Shown one piece after another: positions 24,101-30,852 of a stretch of 32,956 nucleotides of DNA. Each line of letters begins with the position of its first letter. The first letter of the stretch is position 1. Source of the DNA: Dokdonella_A sp937902695. Its GTDB lineage: Bacteria > Pseudomonadota > Gammaproteobacteria > Xanthomonadales > Rhodanobacteraceae. The position numbers were made by a program, and so were the translations under genes. The stretch lies in contig JBEHYO010000037.1 of NCBI GenBank assembly GCA_048498135.1, positions 1 to 32,956 of the forward strand, in the 5' to 3' direction. The notes below the pieces were generated by a model. That model saw only the letters and a list, made by a program, of their open reading frames with translations, searched no databases and was not told where the DNA came from.

Positions 24101-24521
24101 TCGCGAGCGCGCCCTCCTGCGGAATCCTGCCGACGCGGTCGCGGTAGCCCTCCAGCGACTCGCCGTCGATGAAGTCCATGCTGATGAACCAGCGCCCGTC
24201 CGCTTCGGCGATGTCGTGGATGCGCACGACATGCGGGCTCGACACCTGCCGCGCGAGCAGGAGCTCCTTGCGGAAGCGCTCGAATGCATCGGGCTTGCGC
24301 GCGAGCTCCGGACGCAGCAGCTTCAGCGCGACGTCGATCTCGAGCGAGAGATCGCGCGCGCGATAGACGACGCCCATGCCGCCGACGCCGAGCAGCGCAT
24401 CGATGCGGAAACGCCCGCCGAGCACGTCGCCCGCGCGGAGCTCCGATGTCGTCATCAGCCCGGTCAGTGTCGCGGCGCCGTGCGTGGAGCCGGGCTCGCG
24501 CAGGACGGCGTCGCTGCTCAT
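21150..24521 (-). CDS. Membrane Ser/Thr protein kinase with periplasmic TolB-like and TPR domains
   Basis: A 1123-residue eukaryotic-type (Hanks) kinase. Kinase domain (about 38-295): glycine loop LLGVGGMGVVYRA, Lys67 (VALKLL), catalytic HRDLKPANVLLD (Asp161), DFG at 179-181 and activation segment GTPEYLSPEQ, all intact. One membrane segment lies at about 307-326. The outer part begins LPRVAVLPFTAPRDDADAIA, which resembles the TolB-N/FlgO-like domains behind CadC-type sensors, then runs into many TPR-like helical pairs (about 470-1115), for example AYGAAAQIQERLGDQRGLAKAL and YKEALAIRRRLDDPVLIAES. The topology would put the TPRs in the periplasm. It is flanked by an FHA-GAF gene (70 bases upstream) and by the histidine kinase it overlaps. 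Confidence 0.95.
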   Translation of the reverse strand: MSSDAVLREPGSTHGAATLTGLMTTSELRAGDVLGGRFRIDALLGVGGMGVVYRARDLSLEIDVALKLLRPELARKPDAFERFRKELLLARQVSSPHVVRIHDIAEADGRWFISMDFIDGESLEGYRDRVGRIPQEGALAITRGLLDGLAAAHQRGVIHRDLKPANVLLDANGHAYITDFGVARSLGATGMTQSGVIVGTPEYLSPEQARGELADARSDLYTTGLILYEMLTGALPFAGGTPAETVIQRIVRPPPSLAKARPDLPRWLHALCERLLKVNPGHRFQSARDVLRALDSKHVPRPPLNRKLVFGLTALVVLVGAASAYFWRHPVPLGQLIAPMQPALPRVAVLPFTAPRDDADAIALARALEEHAQEWLRGDARLAVATRPRVRDAMARTAPDLSGDALARQLPDIARAANANRVLRGALRRDKDGLALDLVWSQPGSGAEDVTVSAHGKDPAALVAAYETAWAGALAKSDVRAGAAPPLAPAGAEAFGRGLVAMDQKKYDAAASELATVAPAGALVTMRLLDAQEKAHEDLPAENTRDDAMKRYATALGPTARELYARASSDGGDPDKAVAALAAAVKAFPHDPALALRYADTLADAGNGEEAMATLQRAVAADGEDARAWFLLGRTAIQQAQAGRGVDDYLLHALVLNVRSGDAAAEAETRNAMGVGYEHVGKLDAAAEAYGAAAQIQERLGDQRGLAKALRNLAIVQAVMGQRDTAEKTLDRAKGLLEAIGDQASVADLHNDRGVVAEERGDFAAALAAYKEALAIRRRLDDPVLIAESLDNVGFASYQLGSFDDALVYWQQALDLYRKIDDRRGTLHVEQSIGLLDIAQGHFASAEERLQATLRKAEDAQLPEEVAAGQITLADLYLVQGRLADALAAADRAQQFFSRRSDERGEVETNLSKARIALALGDAAAADAALAAIHADRVNSEQRGGYLLVAARRALLADDVAAARAKLDEAAKAADASHSGTLDFRIKLEQTRTALASGDRTTAAALLAALGTRTTQLGQVPFRLEWLELEMAAALRAGNHDDAARRYREGIALLKDTGRYANATLLHALGVRALPSGGAEAAAARAAAEATRAQLLADAPPAQKSTLEAALDRRLKQDLGDAR

Positions 24522-24591
24522 GGCGTCCAAGATAGCGCGTCGCGTCGCCAGCGGACAGCCGACGGCGTCGCGACTGCGCGCGGCGCCGCGG

Positions 24592-25488
24592 TCAGATGTC
24601 CGGCCGCACGTCCTGCCAGAGCGGGGCGCGGATGCCGGCGTCGGCTGCCGAGCGGACCACGTCGGCGACATCGTCCTGGAGTCGCGCCGCCTCGAATGCA
24701 GCCGCCGCGTGACGCGCGACATTCTCGATGAGCTCGAGATCGAGCTCGGTCACGGGCGGCCCGGGCTTGCGGCTGTCGGCATAGATCGCGCCGACGGCCT
24801 TGCCGGACAGGCGCAGCGGCACGCAGACCAGCCCGCGGATGCCGCCGAGGCGCACGCTCGGCTTCGCGCCGAGCCACGGCGAATCGGCCGCGTCGCAGCA
24901 GACGATGCTGCGTCCTTCGGCGATCGCGCGCTCGACTGCCGAGGCGCTGCCGGCGAAATGCTTGCTCGAGATGTCGTCGACGGCGAAGCCGCGGCTCGCG
25001 CGCACGCGGAGCGCTTCGCCGGCCGAGGAATACAGCACGAAGCCGCGATCCAGACCCGCAAGCTCGAGGACGACGTCGAGCGTCTGCGGAATCAGCGCGC
25101 GGATGCCGAGCGCCGGCACGAGCTGCTGCGAGAGCGCGCGCGAGGTCGCGCGGCGTGTTTCGTGCTCGGCGGCGAGCCGCTCGGCGGCGGTCTTGTCGAG
25201 CATCTCGATCCAGCAGTAGACGTCGCCCATCGAAAACCAGGCCGACTTCATGAACTCGGCGCGCAGCACCAGATGGCCATCGACGCGAAGCCCGTTCTTG
25301 CTGCCGGTGTCACGCAGGGACCAGCCGCCGCCGGCGGCGGAAAGCTCCGCGTGGAAGCGCGAGACCGAATAATGATCGACGCGCACCTCGCACTCGGGCG
25401 AGCGCCCGATGCGGTAGCTCGTTTCGTCGTCGAGCAGGCGGACGAGTGCCGCGCTGTCCGGCACGTAGGCGTTCAAGCGGGCGGGCAT
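24592..25488 (-). CDS. FHA-GAF domain protein
   Basis: A 298-residue cytoplasmic protein. An FHA domain (about 24-90) shows IGRSPECEVRVDHYSVSRFHAEL and SLRDTGSKNGLRVDG, with the Arg, Ser, His and Asn of the phosphothreonine pocket intact. A GAF domain (about 130-285) follows, with VFLVLY-like strands (RGFVLYSSAGEALRV), IVCCDAADSPWLG and GLVCVPLRLSGKAVGAIYAD. FHA domains bind phosphothreonine, so it is the likely reader of the kinase encoded next; GAF could bind a small ligand or a partner. ATG at 25488 lies three bases after the stop of the secreted-protein gene. Confidence 0.93.
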   Translation of the reverse strand: MPARLNAYVPDSAALVRLLDDETSYRIGRSPECEVRVDHYSVSRFHAELSAAGGGWSLRDTGSKNGLRVDGHLVLRAEFMKSAWFSMGDVYCWIEMLDKTAAERLAAEHETRRATSRALSQQLVPALGIRALIPQTLDVVLELAGLDRGFVLYSSAGEALRVRASRGFAVDDISSKHFAGSASAVERAIAEGRSIVCCDAADSPWLGAKPSVRLGGIRGLVCVPLRLSGKAVGAIYADSRKPGPPVTELDLELIENVARHAAAAFEAARLQDDVADVVRSAADAGIRAPLWQDVRPDI

Positions 25489-25491
25489 GCT

Positions 25492-26427
25492 TCAGGGGTT
25501 CGCCGAGTTCAGCGACTCCACGAGATCGAAGCGCAACGCTTCGGCGAGGCCCTTCAGCTCGCCCGCGCTGTTGGTGACATCGCGCGATGCGCGCCAGACG
25601 TTCGGCAGGTCGGTGCCGGCGTTGGCGTCGATTTCGGCGATCAGGTTGTCGAGCGCGCCGATGGCGCCGAGCACGTCGATCGGTATCAGCGCGACGACTT
25701 GCGCAAGGAGGTTCAGAAGGTCGAGCCTTAGCACGTCGCCGATCACCGCGCCGAGGATCAGGCCGAGCATCGCATCGGTTTTCTCGGCATAGACCGGGCA
25801 AAGGAGCGAGCCGAGCAGCGGGATCTGCAGCACCTGCCGGGTATCCGCAACGACGACGAACTGCGAGAACGCGCCGTGGCGGCCGCGGGCGCGGACGCTT
25901 CCCTGCTGGACGTCGTTCGTGACGTCGTAGAAATCGCCGCCGATCGGTGCCTTGAAGACGCGGTAGGGACTGTGCGGCTGGTAGACGAGATCGTGCGTAT
26001 GGATCTCGATCGCATAGGTGTTCAGGAACTGGAGCCCGCCGTTGGCGGCGCCCCCGTCGAAACCGCTCTGGAAGAGCCAGGGGATATCCGGCGGCTCGAT
26101 CGTGACCATCAGCGGGAAATCCGGATCCATCCGCACGTTGCCCGCGCCGCACAGGATGTTCTGCCCGGGCAATCGCGGGTCGATGTCGGCCGGATCGACG
26201 ATCTGCGCCGTCAGATTGAGGCTCTCGGGAGTCAGGTTCTGCGGCGTATCGAAGACAATCGTGACATCGGCGTCGTAAGTCGTGCCGTTGTTGTCAGTCA
26301 GCGAGATCGTCGCGAAGGCCGTGTCGCCGTCGACGGTCACGACCACCTGCGCGGACGCAGCCGCAGCCAGCGCCATGCCGAGCACGCCGACCAGAAGGCC
26401 GATCCAACGCCGAAAACCAGCTTTCAT
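25492..26427 (-). CDS. Secreted protein of unknown function heading the kinase operon
   Basis: A 311-residue protein with a signal peptide (MKAGFRRWIGLLVGVLGMAL, cleavage near ASAQ). The mature part has a beta-rich domain (about 30-215) beginning VVVTVDGDTAFATISLTDN and a hydrophobic helical region (about 225-290, LGLILGAVIGDVLRLDLLNL then LAQVVALIPIDVLGAIG). I do not recognise the family. Two cysteines (ILCGAGN and LLCPVYAE) might pair. GGGGA lies six bases before the ATG. It is the first gene of a five-gene minus-strand run and the stop sits three bases before the FHA-GAF gene, so it may be the envelope signal or target of the kinase. Confidence 0.8.
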   Translation of the reverse strand: MKAGFRRWIGLLVGVLGMALAAAASAQVVVTVDGDTAFATISLTDNNGTTYDADVTIVFDTPQNLTPESLNLTAQIVDPADIDPRLPGQNILCGAGNVRMDPDFPLMVTIEPPDIPWLFQSGFDGGAANGGLQFLNTYAIEIHTHDLVYQPHSPYRVFKAPIGGDFYDVTNDVQQGSVRARGRHGAFSQFVVVADTRQVLQIPLLGSLLCPVYAEKTDAMLGLILGAVIGDVLRLDLLNLLAQVVALIPIDVLGAIGALDNLIAEIDANAGTDLPNVWRASRDVTNSAGELKGLAEALRFDLVESLNSANP

Positions 26428-26513
26428 GCGATTCCCCGAAGCCCGCGCTTCCTGCGCAGCACGAACCATCCCGCTTGGGCGAGAGGTTCGTTCCGCGACT
26501 GTTTGCGAAATGT

Positions 26514-26556
26514 GAATGCCGCATTCATTGAGGGATTTTCCCCAATGCCGCTGGGG
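26514..26556. promoter_or_regulatory. Two palindromes in the divergent spacer
   Basis: GAATGC-C-GCATTC (26514-26526) is a perfect interrupted palindrome, and CCCCA (26540-26544) with TGGGG (26552-26556) form a second one with a seven-base spacer. They lie between the minus-strand signalling operon (start 26427) and the plus-strand peptidase (start near 26662). They are candidate sites for a dimeric regulator. Confidence 0.4.
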
Positions 26557-26661
26557 TAATGCGAATTGCATGCCGTGGGCGTTTTCGCCCGCTCGCGGGC
26601 GGGCTCATCGACGCGCCCGTCACGGCGGTGCACGCTGACGGGCGAGGCCTTCGGTGCTAGC

Positions 26662-27888
26662 GTGATAGCGACGAAAAGCCTCGTGGAGCGTGCGGTGATC
26701 GCGATCGCGCTCGTGACCTCGTGGATCTTCGCGGCGGCGCCGCCGTCCGCGCACCTGCGCGCGCTCGCACCCGAGGTCCTCGACGCGCCGGAGGCGGCAG
26801 AAGTCGCCGCGCGACTCGCCGTGCGTGCCGCGCACCTCGCGCCCGCGACAGTTTCGGATACGGCCGACACCGCGACCGCGGATCTCGCCTGGCCGTTGCA
26901 GCCGGCGCCCGGGTTCGCCCCGTTCGATTATCACGGCACCGGCTACTTCGTCGATCACGATCCGCGATTCCAGGGATTTCTGCAGGACTACACCTGCGGC
27001 GAGCGCACCTACGATCTCGACAGCGGCTACAACCACGCCGGTACGGATTATTACCTCTGGCCGTATCCGTGGCTGATGATGGATCTCGAGCAGGTCCGCA
27101 TCGTCGCCGCCGCGCCCGGCGTCATCCTCGAAAAGATCGACGGCCACTTCGACCGCGACTGCGCGATCGCCGGCGACGGCGGCTTCAACGCGGTGTTCGT
27201 CCAGCAGGACGACGGCCTCACGGCGTGGTATCTGCACATGAAGAACGGCTCGCCGACGACGAAGGCGATCGGCGCCCGCGTTGCAGCCGGCGAGTTCCTG
27301 GGCCTCGTCGGGAGCTCGGGACCTTCCAGCCTGCCCCACCTCCATTTCGAGCTGCACGACGCCGCGAACGACGTCGTCGATCCGCTGCGGGGCGCGTGCA
27401 ACGATGCGCCCGATCGCTGGATCGTGCCACAGCCATACGAGTCGCCGCGCATCGACACGCTGACGACGCATTCGGCCGAGCCGGTGTTCGTCGACTGCGG
27501 CGTCGAGAACGGCGCGCCGGTGCACGAGGATCCGCATTTCGCCAACACGTTCGCGCCCGGCGCGACGCTATGGGCGTTCGCCTCGTTCAGCGATCATCGC
27601 AACGGCGACGTCACGCGCTTCAGCGTGCTGCGCCCCGACCGCAGCGTCGAGGCGAGCTGGGATTTCGATCTTGCGAGCGAGAACCTGCCGAAGCCGTTCT
27701 ACTCGGGCACCGCATGGGACTGGAGCGTGACGCTGCCGGACGACGCGCCGGCCGGGACCTGGACCCTGCAGGCCGAGTTCGCCGGACGGGTCTACCAGCA
27801 CGCGTTCGCCGTCGCCGAATCGACGCCGGTCCCGCGCGCGCACAGCCGCCATGCCCGCCCGGTGCACGAGCCGCCGGTCCGCCGTTGA
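26662..27888 (+). CDS. Secreted M23 (LytM-type) peptidase
   Basis: A zinc peptidase of the M23 family, which cleaves peptidoglycan cross-links or related Gly-rich peptides. Zinc-site residues are visible in YNHAGTDYYLWPYPW (His and Asp), AWYLHMKNGSP and SLPHLHFELHD (HxH). A hydrophobic N-terminus (VERAVIAIALVTSWIFAAAP) is a signal peptide. After the peptidase domain (about 95-280), a C-terminal beta-domain of about 110 residues follows, with a basic tail. GTG at 26662 is my choice; an in-frame ATG at 26566 would add 32 residues before the signal peptide and is less likely. The gene is divergent from the five-gene kinase operon. Confidence 0.85.
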   Translation: MIATKSLVERAVIAIALVTSWIFAAAPPSAHLRALAPEVLDAPEAAEVAARLAVRAAHLAPATVSDTADTATADLAWPLQPAPGFAPFDYHGTGYFVDHDPRFQGFLQDYTCGERTYDLDSGYNHAGTDYYLWPYPWLMMDLEQVRIVAAAPGVILEKIDGHFDRDCAIAGDGGFNAVFVQQDDGLTAWYLHMKNGSPTTKAIGARVAAGEFLGLVGSSGPSSLPHLHFELHDAANDVVDPLRGACNDAPDRWIVPQPYESPRIDTLTTHSAEPVFVDCGVENGAPVHEDPHFANTFAPGATLWAFASFSDHRNGDVTRFSVLRPDRSVEASWDFDLASENLPKPFYSGTAWDWSVTLPDDAPAGTWTLQAEFAGRVYQHAFAVAESTPVPRAHSRHARPVHEPPVRR

Positions 27889-27914
27889 CGACCCCTCGCG
27901 GACGGGATTACGAT
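27885..27914 (+). promoter_or_regulatory. Possible promoter of the small secreted protein gene
   Basis: TTGACG (27885-27890), overlapping the peptidase stop codon, and TACGAT (27909-27914) are separated by 18 bases. The -35 matches consensus at five of six positions and the -10 at four, giving a leader of about 50 bases. Confidence 0.4.
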
Positions 27915-27972
27915 CTCTTTCGTATATCGAAGGTCCGCCGTCCGGGCGGGTCGTGCAGACGGGAAACGCACC

Positions 27973-28512
27973 ATGAAGAGCATCGCAGCCCTCGCCATCT
28001 GCGCCGCGTTGACGACGGGTTTTGCCGGCATCGCCGTCGCGAAGGAGCACTATCGCGAAAACAGCGTCAAGGCCGACACGAAGGACGCGTACGAACAGCT
28101 CGCCGACAGCGTTCGCCGCGAAATGGCGCCGGGCGGCAAGTACGAGTTCATCAAGCCAGACGAGAAGCCGAAGGTCGACAAGGCGCTCGACGAGATGACC
28201 AAGCTCTTCGACGAGCACGACACCGTCGCCGCGATGACGCAGGATCAGAAGGTGGCGCTGTTCAACGCGCAGGAAACCGTCAATTCAATCCTTACGCTGC
28301 GAAATCGCGATCGCGTGATCTGCCAGAACAAGCCGCCGCTCGGCTCGCACATTCCGCAGACGTCGTGCCATACGTACGAGCAGGAGGTTCAGGCGCATCA
28401 GGGCGCGCAGAAGATGATGGACGACTGGGGCCGACCGCTCTGCGTCGGCAAGGGCATGGCGTGCGGCAACAACGAAGGCGGCGGCAGCCTCAAGGCCGGC
28501 GGCGGCAACTGA
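27973..28512 (+). CDS. Small secreted protein of unknown function
   Basis: A 179-residue protein with a signal peptide (MKSIAALAICAALTTGFAGI, cleavage near AVAK). The mature part is charged and helical (YEQLADSVRREM, VDKALDEMTKLFDEHDTV) and contains four cysteines (RVICQNK, TSCHTYE, LCVGKGMACGNN), which could form two disulfides. The tail is Gly-rich (NNEGGGSLKAGGGN). I do not recognise a family. The gene has its own likely promoter and is followed by a strong terminator at 28719-28750. Confidence 0.8.
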   Translation: MKSIAALAICAALTTGFAGIAVAKEHYRENSVKADTKDAYEQLADSVRREMAPGGKYEFIKPDEKPKVDKALDEMTKLFDEHDTVAAMTQDQKVALFNAQETVNSILTLRNRDRVICQNKPPLGSHIPQTSCHTYEQEVQAHQGAQKMMDDWGRPLCVGKGMACGNNEGGGSLKAGGGN

Positions 28513-28613
28513 ACGAGTTCCTGCGCGATCACCGCATGAACGAATGCCAAGTGCGGTGCTCGCGTGCGTGCAGGAATAGGTTGGCGTTCAGTCCCGATCC
28601 GTAGACTTGTTGG

Positions 28614-28750
28614 TGCACCGAGTCCCCCCCTTCCCTAGACCGGTGCGCGGGCGTGAGCCCCCACCTTTCACGGAAGACCGAAAGCCACGGACGGCCGTAG
28701 CTCTGACGAAAACAATGGATGCGGACATTCGCATGTCCGCATCTTTTTTT
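28614..28750 (+). ncRNA. Candidate small RNA with C-rich loop
   Basis: No gene lies in this 272-base gap. A possible promoter (TTGGCG 28581-28586; TAGACT 28602-28607; spacer 15) would start a transcript near 28614. The RNA would open with stem GCACCG/CGGTGC (28615-28620 and 28641-28646) around a 20-base loop rich in C, then GGGC-GTGA-GCCC (28649-28660), then a perfect terminator. C-rich loops are typical of small RNAs that bind Shine-Dalgarno sequences. It could instead be the 3' UTR of the preceding gene. Confidence 0.45.
28719..28750 (+). terminator. Rho-independent terminator
   Basis: ATGCGGACAT (28719-28728) and ATGTCCGCAT (28733-28742) form a perfect ten-base stem with loop TCGC, followed by C and seven T. 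It ends transcription from the plus strand. Confidence 0.93.
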
Positions 28751-28784
28751 GTCCGCGATTCCACTCGACAACAGCCGACGCTTG

Positions 28785-28997
28785 TCACTCCGGTCGCGCG
28801 ATCGATTTCGCGAGCTGCTCGGCCTCGGCGACGGCGCCTTCGATGTCATCGTGCGATGCCGTCTGCTGCTCGTAGCGCGGCAGCCGCTTGCCGTTGCGAT
28901 CGGTGACGTCGATCCCGCGAATGCGGAACTGGCCGCCCGCCGTCGCTTCGATCGTCGCATTCCACCTCACGCCGTCGATCGTTCCGCTCTTGTCCAT
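28785..28997 (-). CDS. Small hypothetical protein
   Basis: A 70-residue acidic protein, MDKSGTIDGVRWNATIEATA, then GGQFRIRGIDVTDRNGKRLP and a helical tail EGAVAEAEQLAKSIARPE. It looks like a short beta-sheet followed by a helix. There is no signal peptide. ATG at 28997 has GGGAG nine bases upstream, which supports a real gene; a longer in-frame start at 29051 adds 18 Arg- and Ser-rich residues and looks unlikely. Family and function are unknown. Confidence 0.65.
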   Translation of the reverse strand: MDKSGTIDGVRWNATIEATAGGQFRIRGIDVTDRNGKRLPRYEQQTASHDDIEGAVAEAEQLAKSIARPE

Positions 28998-29070
28998 GAC
29001 CGCGCTCCCTCGATGAAGTGCCGACGATGATTCGAGCGGACGCCGCCGCAATCGAACCTGAATCGGCGGC

Positions 29071-29835
29071 TCAGTGCGTCGCAGTCGCGGGCCGCTGGCG
29101 GAACACGACGAGGCACACGATGATCAGCGCGAGCAGCGCGCCGGACGCGGCGAATCGGCTCAGCGCAAGGCCGCCCGACTCGACCGGCTTGTCGAGAAAA
29201 TCGCCGACGACGGCGCCGAGCGGCCGCGTCAGCACGAACGCCGACCAGAACAGCAGCGTGCGGGACACCCGCGTCCAGAAGTACAGCGCCGCGAGCAGCG
29301 CGAGCAGGGTCCCGAAAATCAGCATCGCGCCCGTGTAGCCGAGGCCGGCAGAATCGGCCGTCCAGTCGCCGAGCGCGGTACCGAGCGTCTGCGAGAACAT
29401 GATCGTGACCCAGTAGAACATCTCGGCGCGCGGCGTCGCCACGCTCGTCACCGCGATCGTGCCGAGCATGCGATGCCAGACGAGCAGCGAGCCTGCGAGC
29501 AGGCCGAGGAGCAGCGCGCTGCCGCCGGCGTAGCCGATGCCGAGCGAGCGATCGGCGAAATCGGCGAGCGTGGTGCCGACCGTCGTCGTCGCGATGATCG
29601 TGAACCAGTAGAGAAACGGATGGAAGCGCGCGGCGCGGATCTGGATCGCGACCGCGATGGCGAACGCCGTCGCGAAGATCACGGTACCGATCAGGTAGCC
29701 GAGACCGAGCGACATCGATACGGCGTCGCCCGCCGTTTCGCCGAGCGTCGTCGCGGCGATTTTGAGGATCCAGAAGAGCAGCGTGACTTCGGGGACCTTG
29801 CTGACGCGGGCGAGCGTGATCGCGGATTCCGGCAT
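29071..29835 (-). CDS. DUF347-repeat (COG4705-like) membrane protein
   Basis: A 254-residue inner-membrane protein with about eight hydrophobic segments. Four repeats are visible: KIAATTLGETAGDAVSMSLG, TTTVGTTLADFADRSLGIGY, SQTLGTALGDWTADSAGLGY and TRPLGAVVGDFLDKPVESGG. The TxLGxxxGDxxxxxxGLGY pattern is the DUF347 repeat; the N-terminal KVPEVTLLFWILK is typical. The molecular function is not established to my knowledge; acidic residues within each repeat suggest an ion path. No riboswitch is seen upstream. It stands alone on the minus strand. Confidence 0.88.
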   Translation of the reverse strand: MPESAITLARVSKVPEVTLLFWILKIAATTLGETAGDAVSMSLGLGYLIGTVIFATAFAIAVAIQIRAARFHPFLYWFTIIATTTVGTTLADFADRSLGIGYAGGSALLLGLLAGSLLVWHRMLGTIAVTSVATPRAEMFYWVTIMFSQTLGTALGDWTADSAGLGYTGAMLIFGTLLALLAALYFWTRVSRTLLFWSAFVLTRPLGAVVGDFLDKPVESGGLALSRFAASGALLALIIVCLVVFRQRPATATH

Positions 29836-29992
29836 GGTTCGAAACTCTGCGGCAATGCACGCAGGCCTGTAAATTCAATTGCCGTAAAGATACGTCGGGA
29901 TCGACATAAAGATCGAGCCGCCTCAGCAAGGACGCGGCGTTCCGCCCGCGATGCACGGCGTCGCGCCAGTCATCCCGAGGAATCGACCAGAG

Positions 29993-30023
29993 CTTGCGCC
30001 GCAACGCAAGGTTGCGGCGCAAG
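29993..30023. terminator. Perfect 13-bp hairpin after the P460-like gene
   Basis: CTTGCGCCGCAAC (29993-30005) and GTTGCGGCGCAAG (30011-30023) form a perfect 13-base stem with a five-base loop, ten bases after the stop of the minus-strand gene. No U-run follows, so it may be a factor-assisted terminator or a 3' end protection hairpin. Confidence 0.55.
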
Positions 30024-30033
30024 GCGCGCGACA

Positions 30034-30603
30034 TCAGCGATGCGCGTACTCGGTGAAGACGAAATCGCGGTTCTTCACCAGCGTGTGGCAGGCGAATCCG
30101 CATTTCGCATCGTTCGCCTGCGGCGGCGAATCGGCCGTCGTCGCGGGCCTGAACGTATCGGACGCCGCATCGTATTCGAATGCGCCGTAGCCCCAGCCGC
30201 CGCTGTCGGCGAACCGCTTGCTGTCCTTCACCATGAAATCGACATCGTGCTGTGAATGCGGCACGGTCGCGGCCGGAAACGTCGCGCTCGGGCCCGGTAT
30301 CCAATGGACCTTCGCCATCTTGGCGCCGTCCGGGAACGGCTTGCCGTTGCCGGGACCGCCGGCGCGGAACGCGTCGATCATGACCGGATTGCCGAGGATC
30401 GCCGCGAACGCGCCGTTGTTCTGGCTGACCGAGACGAGCTGCCAGTCTTCATAGCCCTTGAACTCCGAGAACGCGAGACCGCCCGTTACCTTGACGGTGT
30501 ATTTGTCGTGACGCGTCTCGGTGCCGGGTCCTGCGGCGACGGCCAACGAGCCGACCAGCACGACGGCGGCGAATGCGCCGGCGTATTTCAGCGAGGCGTG
30601 CAT
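30034..30603 (-). CDS. Cytochrome P460-family protein with CxxxCH motif
   Basis: A 189-residue periplasmic protein with a signal peptide (about residues 1-23, LKYAGAFAAVVLVGSLAVAA). The fold marks of cytochrome P460 are FKGYEDWQLVSVSQNNGAFAAILGN, AKMAKVHWIPG, VDFMVKDSKRFADSGGWGYG and the C-terminal NRDFVFTEYA. The haem site reads KCGFACHT, that is Cys168-x3-Cys172-His173, one residue longer than the usual CxxCH. Known P460 enzymes oxidise hydroxylamine or bind NO through a Lys-cross-linked haem; related proteins detoxify or have unknown roles. AAGGAG lies before the ATG. Stand-alone gene. Confidence 0.88.
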   Translation of the reverse strand: MHASLKYAGAFAAVVLVGSLAVAAGPGTETRHDKYTVKVTGGLAFSEFKGYEDWQLVSVSQNNGAFAAILGNPVMIDAFRAGGPGNGKPFPDGAKMAKVHWIPGPSATFPAATVPHSQHDVDFMVKDSKRFADSGGWGYGAFEYDAASDTFRPATTADSPPQANDAKCGFACHTLVKNRDFVFTEYAHR

Positions 30604-30852
30604 TCCAGACTCCTTGTTTGAGGTGAAAGGAGAACGTGTGCAAAGGCTCGAACGAGCCGCCGCCGATTAGACCAGATCGCCGCGTGCGGCGGATGGCGGT
30701 TTCGCGACACGGCGGAGCTCCGGCGCGCGGCAGCGCATCGGCTACACTTGGCGGCGCGACGCGACGCATGGCGTCGCCACTCTGGCGGTTTCGGGACGGG
30801 GAAACGCGTGTCGCCATCGGGAAAGGCGCCCTTGCAGGCGCGCAGGGGAAGC

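Noticed and set aside
21996..24731. 911-codon open frame antisense to the Ser/Thr kinase
   Set aside because: It has no recognisable domain and an odd composition; the opposite strand encodes an intact kinase with all motifs.
28529..28960. 143-codon minus-strand frame over the terminator
   Set aside because: It runs through the perfect hairpin and the 70-residue gene in another frame and shows no domain or ribosome-binding site.
29836..30033. Metal riboswitch upstream of the DUF347 protein
   Set aside because: No yybP-ykoY-like core was found; the only structure is the 13-bp hairpin, which belongs to the 3' end of the P460 gene.
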